A DNA stretch of 18,364 nt from an uncultured Eubacteriales bacterium (GTDB lineage: Bacteria; Bacillota; Clostridia; Christensenellales; QAND01): NCBI GenBank assembly GCA_900546685.1, contig UREB01000010.1:1-18364 (forward strand). Reading direction: 5' to 3'. This document shows, piece by piece, positions 1-7,229 of the stretch (its first letter is position 1; the number at the start of each line of letters is the position of its first letter). The notes beneath the pieces are model-generated. The model saw only the letters and a program-made list of their open reading frames with translations, had not been told where the DNA came from and did no database searches. The position numbers and the translations under genes were made by a program.

Positions 1-1450
1 GCATCATCAAAACGCAGGCAAGGTATGTCAGCGACATCAAAAGCTGATAGGTTCCGCTTTTCATTTCCGTGCCCGCATTGTATGGCTGCAAAAGATAATA
101 TAGCGTTAGGTAATGCACGGAAAAGAAGATGCTCATGCAAGGCAGGGAAATCACCATGACTGCATAATTCCATGGCGAACTCGTACCTCCCGAAGCATAC
201 AGCAAAGCCGACAGCCCGACACCCAAAATCAGCGCAGGCGGCAAATTGATCTTGATGATCTCGCGCAGCCTGATACGAAACAAACGAAGGATGCATTTCG
301 GCTGTTTGTAAAACGAATAGGTTAAAAGGCTGTGATCGCAATTCATAAACAGCGCTTTGGTAAAGCCCGTTCCCCTATTGATGGCATACATTATAAATAC
401 AAAATAAGGTAAAAAGGTCAGCAGCAGCTCGTTGGCCCGCAGCCTGATCTGGGGCATGCAGTAAAAAGCAAGCAGCAAGCCCAGCACAGCAAAGCAGCAG
501 GCAAAGGAAATACGCTTGGCAGACCGCCACAGAATTTTTTGATGGCGCTTTACAAACAGCTCATTGAGGTATTCAAACCCTTTTTTGCCACTGGTCAGCG
601 TCGTATCTGCGGAAATGCTCTTTTCGCTCATCTGCTTTGAGATCTGCGCCGGGCTATCCATCTGGGTCATCAGCTGGCTTAGCAGCTGCTGGTTTACCGC
701 CCTATACGCATCAAAGGAAACGATTTGGCGCATAGCCATAAGGCCCGCCGGCAAACAGATCAGCATCAAGGCGGCCGATACCGGCACAGGAATCGCCCAG
801 CCCAAAGCCGGCCCGCCATAGGCAAAGCCCAACAACAGCGCCATGCAAATCCATTGGTATTTACCCAGCCTATTTTCGTTGTATACCCATCCATTTCGTT
901 TATACGCGCGCAAAGAAGCAGCCGTTACCGTCGCCTTCATCCCGGCAATGCAAAAGGGAAGACATAGACAAAGCCACAGCGGCACGCTGCTTTTTAGGCC
1001 AAACCAGACGGTGAACGGAAGAAATCCGACTACCACCTTTCCCGTAGCATATGCATAATTGACCAGCGTATAGTTTCGCGCATCCATCCTCATGAGCATC
1101 ATAGCATAGTATTTATCGCGCGTTGGGTTAAACAGGCTGGTGTTGGCAAAGGCGCCGATCACGGAAAGTAGCAACAGGATATGCAAAAATACCGAACTGG
1201 GCGCCGCTTTTTGATAGAGAAAGGCTATGCCGCCTATCATGGTGACAAAATACAAAAATTTCCCTAAAAAAACCGAGAGCAATTCCCAGATCGTCGACAG
1301 GATATTGGCGAAAATCTTGAGGCTCCGTACCCGATACAGCGTTTCCGGCAACAGCCTTTTTACTAACGGGATCTGTTTGAACGCATATAGAATTGTATTG
1401 ACCCGGTACGTATTTTTTAGGGCAAAAGAAATGCGCCATGTCTTATACAT
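1..1450 (-). CDS. ABC-2 type exporter permease subunit (partial, 3' end outside window)
   Basis: This open frame reads leftwards from ATG at 1448-1450 without a stop to the window edge, giving 483 codons of an incomplete protein. Translation begins MYKTWRISFALKNTYRVN and is rich in hydrophobic stretches. Clear membrane segments occur near residues 63-80, 90-105, 150-185, 215-245, 335-375 and 415-460, with a hydrophilic, Gln/Ser/Lys-rich cytoplasmic stretch around 265-330. It follows the ATPase gene directly and overlaps its last 8 nt (ATGTATAA), which suggests translational coupling and a two-gene exporter. I infer the membrane subunit of an ABC-2 type export system from topology and gene order. 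The substrate is unknown: multidrug, peptide and lipid export are all possible. No soluble binding protein is nearby, which fits export rather than import. Confidence 0.8.
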   Translation of the reverse strand, partial: MYKTWRISFALKNTYRVNTILYAFKQIPLVKRLLPETLYRVRSLKIFANILSTIWELLSVFLGKFLYFVTMIGGIAFLYQKAAPSSVFLHILLLLSVIGAFANTSLFNPTRDKYYAMMLMRMDARNYTLVNYAYATGKVVVGFLPFTVWFGLKSSVPLWLCLCLPFCIAGMKATVTAASLRAYKRNGWVYNENRLGKYQWICMALLLGFAYGGPALGWAIPVPVSAALMLICLPAGLMAMRQIVSFDAYRAVNQQLLSQLMTQMDSPAQISKQMSEKSISADTTLTSGKKGFEYLNELFVKRHQKILWRSAKRISFACCFAVLGLLLAFYCMPQIRLRANELLLTFLPYFVFIMYAINRGTGFTKALFMNCDHSLLTYSFYKQPKCILRLFRIRLREIIKINLPPALILGVGLSALLYASGGTSSPWNYAVMVISLPCMSIFFSVHYLTLYYLLQPYNAGTEMKSGTYQLLMSLTYLACVLMM

Positions 1451-2150
1451 TTTCTTCCTCCCGCAGGGCCGCTATAATCTTTTCCTTAAAGTCATGGCCA
1501 TCCAGGTTGCTTTTTTCCACCGACTCCAGCATGCCATGGCTCAAGAGTACGATTTCATCGCACAAATCAAGGGCAAGATCCATAAGATGCGTGGAAAAGA
1601 TGGTGATCCTTCCCTGCTTTAAGGAGCGAAGAAGCTGTTTCATCTCCTCCGCCACCACGACATCCAGCGAAGTCAGCGGCTCGTCGAGCAATAGCAGTTT
1701 CGGTTGTGCGATGATATTGACGAGCATCTGCATTTTGTTTTTCATGCCGTGAGAATAATCTTTCAACAGCTTATCCCTATCCTCCGGTATAATGCTCATC
1801 ATATCAAAATAGTCGTCAATGCTTTGCGGAGACGCAATCGTATCTTCGTTGATCTCTAGGAAAAATTTTAGAAATTCTCGTGCCGTTAAAAACTCCGGTA
1901 CGGCAGGCGTGGAAAGCACATAACCGATCTCCTCAGCCGCTACATTTCGGCGGACGCCCTCCTCTTCCAGATAAAACGAACCCGCATCCACGCGGATATC
2001 ACGATTCAGGCAATTAAACAGCGTTGTTTTGCCTGCGCCGTTTCTGCCCAAAAGCCCGTAGATTTTGCCGGTTTCAAAGGTAAAATCTATGTCTTGAAGC
2101 ACCTCCTTTTTTTCGTAGCGTTTTTTCAGATGCTCTATGACAAATTTCAT
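1443..2150 (-). CDS. ABC transporter ATP-binding protein (ABC-2 exporter type)
   Basis: The 235-residue nucleotide-binding subunit energises the adjacent permease at the cytoplasmic membrane face. Visible motifs are Walker A GRNGAGKT at 35-42, a divergent signature YSHGMKNK at 132-139 in place of LSGGQ, Walker B LLLLDE at 152-157 and the H-loop His188. The usual Q-loop glutamine is not evident: the region after IGYV reads LSTPAVPEFLT. The SHGMKNK-like signature is characteristic of ABC-2 drug, lantibiotic and polymer exporters. The start at 2150 is preferred because GGGAGAAG lies just upstream and homology begins there; an upstream ATG at 2228 would add 26 unlikely residues. The permease start overlaps its stop. 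There is no dedicated GntR or two-component regulator beside it, so substrate and control are unknown. Confidence 0.93.
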   Translation of the reverse strand: MKFVIEHLKKRYEKKEVLQDIDFTFETGKIYGLLGRNGAGKTTLFNCLNRDIRVDAGSFYLEEEGVRRNVAAEEIGYVLSTPAVPEFLTAREFLKFFLEINEDTIASPQSIDDYFDMMSIIPEDRDKLLKDYSHGMKNKMQMLVNIIAQPKLLLLDEPLTSLDVVVAEEMKQLLRSLKQGRITIFSTHLMDLALDLCDEIVLLSHGMLESVEKSNLDGHDFKEKIIAALREEENV

Positions 2151-2249
2151 GTTCTTCTCCCTCACTGATTCCATCCTTAGTGAAGTAAATGTATCATAGC
2201 CGCTGCATCCGCACAAGAGGAGCCGCAAGGCCTACCCAGCGCGGCAGAC

Positions 2250-2281
2250 AAAAAGCCGCTCGGCAAGAGCCGAACGGCTTT
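2250..2281 (-). terminator. Intrinsic terminator after the DUF2798-like gene
   Basis: Arms 2255-2264 and 2269-2278 pair over 10 bp with one G-U wobble and an AAGA loop, followed on the minus strand by a T run. It lies a few bases downstream of the stop at 2286. The opposite face also has a T-rich flank, so it may act in both directions. Confidence 0.85.
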
Positions 2282-2285
2282 GTTT

Positions 2286-2749
2286 TTACCCCTTAATTTT
2301 GCGCCCAAAACATAGACGGAAAAGCGCCCGTACCGCAGGCCCTGCAAAAAACATCTGCCAGAAAAAGGCCATCGGAAAATTAAGCGCAACGGTCTGAAGC
2401 CACACAGCGGGAAACTGCACACCGGGATGCTTGAACCATACCGTTGCTACCGCGCTCATCATTGGGCACATGAGACTTACCGTGAGCACCGCAATGCAAA
2501 GAGTTATAAAAATTGGCCGTTCCTCCGAAGAAAGCAAGCGAAGCGTCATTTTCTTTGCAAACGGGCCTGCCACAAAAGCCTCCAGCACGAGCACAAACAC
2601 ATCAGCGGCAAATCTGCAAATACCCGGCCAAACAGCTCATTTTGCAGACCGCCTGCCTGAACTGCCAAATTGTACAATTCCATACCATATACCATTACAA
2701 CGGACATTACGATGGAAAAAAACAGCTTTTCTCCCTTTGTTTTTGGCAT
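2286..2749 (-). pseudogene. DUF2798-like membrane protein, frameshifted
   Basis: Two minus-strand reading frames together make one small membrane protein. The first runs from ATG at 2749, after the site GGAGGG, and starts MPKTKGEKLFFSIVMSVVMV. Its family-like sequence ends near DLPLM, around 2600. The match then continues in another frame as FVLVLEAFVAGPFAKK and on to the stop at 2286. The joined product of about 153 residues resembles DUF2798-type four-helix proteins, including a second half with SLMCPMM and AVWLQT segments. The shift is equivalent to a 2-nt insertion or 1-nt loss in the TGTGTTTGTG stretch near 2596-2604. An authentic frameshift mutation or a sequencing/assembly indel would look the same; programmed shifting is unlikely because there is no classic slippery heptamer. 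The family's function is unknown. Confidence 0.8.
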
Positions 2750-2846
2750 ATTTTTGATCCCTCCAATAAAAAAACAGCATGCAGAAAAACAACTGGATTT
2801 ACGTTTTTCACTACACGCTGTCTGCTACTTGATTCAATTGTGAATT

Positions 2847-3755
2847 TTATTCTAACACAAAATTTTTTTCTATGCCAGTTTTTTGTATACTCTTTAGCAT
2901 CTCCAAAAACTTAGCCGAAGCCCGCCCGAGGGGCTGCTCCTTTTTCCAGATAAAAACGCTGCGCTCCACCAGCGGAGGGAACAGCGGACGAAAACAAAGC
3001 TCTGGATTTTGGTACAGGGCCACCGCCCCTTCTATTGTCAGTGCATAGCCAAGTCCTTCCCGCACCATCAGCGCCGCATTGCCTATCAAATTGTAGGTGG
3101 CCAAAATATGCACGGAATCCTTTGCTTTCCCAAACCAGGCTGCCAATTCATCCTGCACCACCGGCCTATGTGCATTGAGAAGCGGAAGCGAACACAGCTC
3201 CTCTGCCGTCACAAATTCCCTCTCCGCTAGCGGCGCATCCGAACGCATCAGCACGCCCCATTATTCCGTTTGTCCTAGGGATAGAGAGTGGTATTTAGCA
3301 ATCTCTACTGGCTCTACCAGCAAGCCAAAATCCAGCAAGCCTTGATCGATGCGCTCTTTGATATGATCGGCATTGCCAGTATACAATTCATACTGCACCT
3401 GTGGATATGCCTTGGAAAATGCCCGAAGCAAACGAGGCCATATGCGCGCAGAAGCGGACTCTGCGCTACCCATGGAAATGGTTCCCGTCACCAGATTTGC
3501 CTGCGCCCTTATCTCTTCCTCGGCCTTGTCCGCCAAAGACAAGAGTTCCTGCGCCCTTCGCTTCAACAATCTGCCCGCCCGCGTTAAAAACGGCCTGCCT
3601 GCCTCCCTACAAAACAGTGTCTGCCCCAGTTCCTGTTCCAGCTGCGCCAGTTGACGGGATAGTGTTGGCTGGGTGATATGTAAGGCCTTGGCCGCACGGG
3701 TGATATTTTCTTCCCGTGCCACTGCCAAAAAATATCTAAGTACACGAAGCTCCAA
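2847..3755 (-). pseudogene. LysR-family transcriptional regulator, interrupted by in-frame TAA
   Basis: A LysR regulator of about 302 codons is split by one in-frame ochre codon at 3261-3263. The N-terminal part (164 residues) carries the winged helix-turn-helix, with ITRAAKALHITQPTLSRQL near residues 18-36, and the first half of the co-inducer domain, ending SLSLGQTE. After TAA the same frame continues WGVLMRSDAPLAEREF and on to a normal C-terminus at 2847. TTG at 3753-3755 is the likely start: AGGAGGG at 3764-3770 lies 8 nt upstream and the family normally opens with ELRVLRYF. The longer frame to 3800 only reads through a hairpin. The truncated product would keep the DNA-binding domain but lose half of the sensing domain. 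Sequencing error is possible; a GAA- or CAA-like to TAA change is the simplest cause. Confidence 0.88.
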
Positions 3756-3763
3756 ACGACTGG

Positions 3764-3770
3764 CCCTCCT
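3764..3770 (-). promoter_or_regulatory. Ribosome binding site that fixes the LysR TTG start
   Basis: AGGAGGG on the minus strand sits 8 nt before TTG at 3753-3755. No comparable site precedes the ATG at 3800, which falls inside a perfect hairpin. Confidence 0.75.
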
Positions 3771-3787
3771 ATTGTGTCTACCGCCAA

Positions 3788-3815
3788 GAGGACCTGCCAT
3801 ACATGGCAGGTCCTC
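3788..3815 (-). repeat. Perfect 13-bp inverted repeat between dipeptidase and LysR genes
   Basis: Arms 3788-3800 and 3803-3815 are exact reverse complements (GAGGACCTGCCAT / ATGGCAGGTCCTC). The stem is strong and GC-rich, but neither strand has a following T run. It starts 12 nt after the dipeptidase stop and ends about 18 nt before the LysR ribosome binding site. It may be a terminator lacking a U tract, an RNA processing or stability element, or an operator for the LysR gene. Confidence 0.7.
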
Positions 3816-3827
3816 ACAATCTCCGGA

Positions 3828-4952
3828 TTAACGCACCCACTTTTGATAAAACTGTTTTTCCTCTTCCAAACATGCCTGCAGAAATTCCGCATTGTCCCTA
3901 CCGGACAGTGTCTGAGCCTGTTTTCTCCACGCCTGCTCCAACGCATCGCGCTCTGCATAAAACTCTGCCGGCGGCTGTTGCTGGGCCAACGCCGTCACCT
4001 TGGCATCATGTTCCTCCCAAGACGCCTGATCAAACAGGGAATATGCACCCTGTTCGATGGCTGCGCTGTCAAACACATACGGCTTATACAGGGATACGCA
4101 CGGCATGGCTCCGCCCGTTACATACAACAAAACGCGGTCTTGCTGAAAATCGGCCGCCCAGCTTGCCGTGGACTGCGATCCACCGTCCGACGCGGCATGC
4201 AAGCATACGTTTCTGCTGTTCTTTTCCATAATAGGCAGGTTAAAACCATCCTCATGGGAACGCAGGGCACGGAACACCACATCGATCCCCTCGCCGCCTG
4301 CCAAGGCTCTTTGGCTTAAGCAACGGCGTTCAAAGCCGCCGTGTTCGGGTTCCAATGGCGACGCCCACTGGCTGAAATCGCACCGCGCTCCGCTGTAGGC
4401 ATCCGCATCGTCTTTGATTGAAAAGCAGTTGGAAATTGCCGCTTTATCCATCTTTTTATAGGCCCACTGCTTACCCACTGTTTCCAGCACATACAGCTCT
4501 TTGCGGTCCATAATCAAAAAGGCATTGTCGTAATACAGCGGGCTCAGGTATCCACAATTGCCGCCCTGCCCGTATTGCTCCAGCATTTCCAGAATCACAT
4601 CCATGGCTGCTTTGGCGGAATCTCCACGTTCCAAACCAAGGCGCAGCAGATCCATCCCGATCAGTGCTTCCTTCTGGTTTCCTTCGTTTGTGGAAAACAG
4701 AGCCTCGTTGCCGATGATCACGCCCTGGTCGTTCATGCCGATCTCTCCACCCCAAAGCCAGGAGGGACGGCTGAGCAGCGTGCCATGGGTGTATGTTGCC
4801 TGATCCACCTCTATATAGGTGCATTTAACTTTCTTTTCGCTATGAGCTTGCGCGGGACGCCATTCCGTTACCTGTGGTTCCTTTGGGTCTCGATCGCTGT
4901 TTTTCCCAAAGACCACCGATTTTTTCCCAATCGCCCCTAGAGTATCGCACAT
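3828..4952 (-). CDS. C69 family dipeptidase (secernin-like)
   Basis: The 374-residue protein belongs to the N-terminal nucleophile peptidases of family C69, which hydrolyse dipeptides in the cytoplasm. Family features are the opening MCDTLGAIG, in which Cys2 becomes the N-terminal nucleophile after Met removal, followed by VFGKNSDRDPKEPQ and WLWGGEIGMNDQGVIIGNEA. The N-terminus has no signal peptide or propeptide, so it matches the secernin/PipD-like group without a leader. An AAAGGAGGC site precedes the ATG. It is the second gene in line after the aldo/keto reductase, 82 nt away, but appears to have its own promoter in that gap. A strong hairpin without a T run follows the stop. A role in peptide recycling is likely; the exact substrate is not visible. 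Confidence 0.9.
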   Translation of the reverse strand: MCDTLGAIGKKSVVFGKNSDRDPKEPQVTEWRPAQAHSEKKVKCTYIEVDQATYTHGTLLSRPSWLWGGEIGMNDQGVIIGNEALFSTNEGNQKEALIGMDLLRLGLERGDSAKAAMDVILEMLEQYGQGGNCGYLSPLYYDNAFLIMDRKELYVLETVGKQWAYKKMDKAAISNCFSIKDDADAYSGARCDFSQWASPLEPEHGGFERRCLSQRALAGGEGIDVVFRALRSHEDGFNLPIMEKNSRNVCLHAASDGGSQSTASWAADFQQDRVLLYVTGGAMPCVSLYKPYVFDSAAIEQGAYSLFDQASWEEHDAKVTALAQQQPPAEFYAERDALEQAWRKQAQTLSGRDNAEFLQACLEEEKQFYQKWVR

Positions 4953-4984
4953 AAGAATGCCTCCTTTTCCGATTTATACAGCCG

Positions 4985-5028
4985 GTTGTTTTGCTCTCAG
5001 TATACGCCCTCACCTTTTATAAAACAAC
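4985..5028 (-). promoter_or_regulatory. Promoter of the dipeptidase gene with flanking inverted repeat
   Basis: On the minus strand TTGTTT (5022-5027) and TATACT (4999-5004) are separated by 17 nt. Exact 8-bp arms GTTGTTTT (4985-4992 on plus) and AAAACAAC (5021-5028) flank the core, so a regulator could bind across it. It sits about 47 nt upstream of the dipeptidase ATG. Confidence 0.55.
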
Positions 5029-5034
5029 GGTTTT

Positions 5035-6045
5035 CTAGCCATTCAAGCCACGCAATTGACTGAGCTGATCCAAAACTTCCTGCGGCAGATGACAATCCGC
5101 TGCTGCCGCCGCAATTTCCATTTCCTTTTTCGATTTAATCCCCACAATGGGAATGACCTGGAATCCATGCCCCTGCATCAGATAACCAAGCGCCAACGTG
5201 TTTACCTCCACACCTAGGTCTTGTGCCGCCTGCTTTAGCACTGCCAGTATCTTTTCATTCTGCGGGCAGTCGTATTCCTTATGATCCTGCTCGCGTACAG
5301 GCAGACCGTTGGCTAGGCAATGCAGATACCCTCGTCCATTGGCGCCATATGCCATGGCCGGAATGCCCGTTTCCTGATGAAAGCGATAAGCCTCTGGCCC
5401 CATTACAGTAGAGGATGCAGCGCCCTTGGAGCCGGGGGCAAAGACGTTGAGGCTCCAGTTGATCTGATCCACCATAAACCCATCCAAGCCGTGCGCCTTG
5501 GCATAATCATAGGCTTCCCGCTGCCGCTCTACCTTCCAGTTGCTGCATCCGTATGTACGAATCACGCCGCGCTTTTTCTGTTCCTGCAAAGTTTCCAATA
5601 TCTCTGCAATTTCCACCGATTCATTGTCATGATGCAGCGTAAAAATATCCAGATAATCGGTACGCAGATTTTTCATCGAAACCTCAATGTCCTCGATGAT
5701 GTCCTCCCGATGCAGCCGAGTATCTGTGCGCGGTGCCGTGGCCAAGTCGTTGGTGGGCGTGATGATCTTGCCATTACAACCCTTTACGGACAGCACCAAT
5801 TCCTTCCGGTTTTTCCTGGCCTGCATCCAACGTCCGATGATGTTCTGCGATGAAGAGCGCTCCCCTTCAAACCAATCGCAGTAAATTACGGCCGTATCCA
5901 AAAAACGACCGCCCAGCTCGTAATAATAATCCATCATCTCTACGGCCAGCGGCTCTTTCATACTGCCGCCGTAGGAACCGCACCCCAAACATAGGGGGCT
6001 TACCTCAAGGCCAGTCTGTCCCAGCGCACTTTTGTCTTTCAGCAT
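5035..6045 (-). CDS. Aldo/keto reductase family oxidoreductase
   Basis: The 336-residue (beta/alpha)8 NAD(P)H-dependent oxidoreductase interconverts carbonyls and alcohols. Expected catalytic residues are visible: Asp50 in FLDTA, Tyr55 in AVIYCDW, Lys88 in LSVKG and His138 in FTLHHD. A C-terminal GIKSKKEMEIAAAAAD stretch fits the cofactor phosphate-binding segment. The DTA-Tyr loop (YCDWFEGERSSS) is longer and more polar than the common YGxGxSE form, which suggests an unusual substrate pocket. The start at 6045 follows GAAGGAGG. It is transcribed with the same polarity as the ADH-aldolase operon upstream, but a terminator at 6231-6260 separates them. Substrate is unknown; a sugar or sugar-derived aldehyde is an inference from the neighbouring genes only. 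Confidence 0.9.
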   Translation of the reverse strand: MLKDKSALGQTGLEVSPLCLGCGSYGGSMKEPLAVEMMDYYYELGGRFLDTAVIYCDWFEGERSSSQNIIGRWMQARKNRKELVLSVKGCNGKIITPTNDLATAPRTDTRLHREDIIEDIEVSMKNLRTDYLDIFTLHHDNESVEIAEILETLQEQKKRGVIRTYGCSNWKVERQREAYDYAKAHGLDGFMVDQINWSLNVFAPGSKGAASSTVMGPEAYRFHQETGIPAMAYGANGRGYLHCLANGLPVREQDHKEYDCPQNEKILAVLKQAAQDLGVEVNTLALGYLMQGHGFQVIPIVGIKSKKEMEIAAAAADCHLPQEVLDQLSQLRGLNG

Positions 6046-6105
6046 ACGAATCCTCCTTCTTCCTTTTGCTATGCTATTGTAAAACTACCCTTGCTTAACT
6101 ATACG

Positions 6106-6115
6106 ACGATGCATC
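6106..6115. promoter_or_regulatory. Palindrome upstream of the aldo/keto reductase gene
   Basis: CGATGCATCG is a perfect 10-bp palindrome about 60 nt before the reductase ATG, in a region that should hold its promoter. I could not settle a promoter core here; TATAGT on the minus strand nearby is a weak -10 candidate. Possible operator, low certainty. Confidence 0.25.
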
Positions 6116-6230
6116 GATCGGACATACCGTGAAAAAAGGATCTATAAACGATTAAAATAGGCTCAATACTATTTCCATTGTAATCAACCCACTCTTGTTT
6201 GGCAATGTCTTTTATGCCGGAAAAATGCGC

Positions 6231-6260
6231 AAAAAAGCAGCCTTAACGGCCGCTTTTTTT
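6231..6260 (-). terminator. Intrinsic terminator of the ADH-aldolase operon
   Basis: On the minus strand AAAAAAGCGGCC, loop GTTAA, then GGCTGCTTTTTT form a hairpin (one G-T pair) ending in a T tract, 14 nt after the aldolase stop. The A-rich start makes it potentially bidirectional. Confidence 0.88.
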
Positions 6261-6273
6261 GCCAAGTCTAACG

Positions 6274-7188
6274 TTATTTTTGAACGGTGAAGTTTTCATC
6301 CTTTACATGGTAATATAGCCCTTCGGCCCGGGAAAGATGTTCTTGATACAAAACCACCTTGCCCTTTGCAGAAAACAGCTCCATATACCGCATCAGCTCT
6401 TCCTTCCAGCCCTGCACGCCGGCCTCATAAATCTCTAAAAATTCACCGCTGGTCTTGGCCTTCTCTTTTGCCTTTCTCTCGTAGGCATCCATTAGACCAG
6501 TGCAAAGGTTTACCTTTTGGATGCCGACCGCTACAGCCTTGGCCAAGTTTTCATCTCCCGTGCCGCTGCCGCCGTGCAGCACCAAAGGTACAGAAACCAA
6601 GCTGTTGAGCGTTTCCAGAAGGGCAAAATCCAGTCTTGGCGTTCCTTTGTAGGCGCCGTGCGAGGTCCCTACCGCTACGGCTAGGCAATCGCACTGTGTC
6701 TGCTCTACATAGGCCACGGCCTCATCCGGGTTGGTCAGCCACGCATCGCGCGTCTGCTCGTATTCATAACCCTGGCCCACATGCCCCAGCTCCGCCTCTA
6801 CGGATACATTGACGGCATGCGCCGTATCCACAATGCGCTTGACTTGTTCTACATTTTGCTCAAGCGGCATCATGGACCTGTCGCTCATTACCGAGGTAAA
6901 TCCGCTGCGGATGGCAGCAACTTCGGAATCATAAGACTGGCCATGGTCCAGGTTGAGCGCCGCGATGACGTCTGGATACTTCTTTTCAAAATACAGCGCC
7001 AGATTGGCCTGCTTTTCAATCCATTCCGCCCCCGCATCCCATACGTTCAAAATCACCGGGGCCTGCATCTCCCTGGCCGCCTGGTATGCAGCCTCTGTTG
7101 TTTCCATGGAAAATACATTCGGGGCAGGAACGGCAAAGCCGCCCTCTTTTTTGGCCACATCCAGCAGTTTTTTCATTGTAATCAGCAT
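6274..7188 (-). CDS. Class II fructose-bisphosphate aldolase family protein (ketose-bisphosphate aldolase)
   Basis: The 304-residue zinc-dependent aldolase would reversibly cleave a ketose (bis)phosphate to dihydroxyacetone phosphate and an aldehyde in the cytoplasm. Landmarks are NLDHGQ with catalytic Asp81 and zinc ligand His82, VEAELGHVG (Glu131/133), zinc ligands His177 in GTSHGAYKG and His205 in LHGGSGTG. The segment after the last glycine loop reads QKVNLCTGL, where FBA, GatY and KbaY proteins usually show an N-x-D/N-T-D type motif. Substrate preference may therefore differ from fructose or tagatose bisphosphate. The start at 7188 is chosen because GGAAGAG lies just upstream; an in-frame ATG at 7224 would begin beside the ADH stop without a good site. 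It follows the ADH gene by 41 nt, so they form an operon. A terminator follows. Confidence 0.9.
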   Translation of the reverse strand: MLITMKKLLDVAKKEGGFAVPAPNVFSMETTEAAYQAAREMQAPVILNVWDAGAEWIEKQANLALYFEKKYPDVIAALNLDHGQSYDSEVAAIRSGFTSVMSDRSMMPLEQNVEQVKRIVDTAHAVNVSVEAELGHVGQGYEYEQTRDAWLTNPDEAVAYVEQTQCDCLAVAVGTSHGAYKGTPRLDFALLETLNSLVSVPLVLHGGSGTGDENLAKAVAVGIQKVNLCTGLMDAYERKAKEKAKTSGEFLEIYEAGVQGWKEELMRYMELFSAKGKVVLYQEHLSRAEGLYYHVKDENFTVQK

Positions 7189-7229
7189 GTTTCTCTTCCT
7201 TTCTATACATTGACCACACAGCATGGTTT

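Noticed and set aside
1128..1439. Minus-strand 103-codon frame
   Set aside because: It lies inside the ABC permease gene in another frame; the permease frame has the membrane-protein composition and proper coupling.
2595..2605. Programmed ribosomal frameshift in the DUF2798-like gene
   Set aside because: No X-XXY-YYZ heptamer, stimulatory hairpin or internal Shine-Dalgarno at the shift; a plain indel explains it better.
3755..3800. ATG at 3800 as LysR start
   Set aside because: The 15 extra residues are encoded by a perfect hairpin and lack a ribosome site; TTG at 3755 has AGGAGGG and fits the family start.
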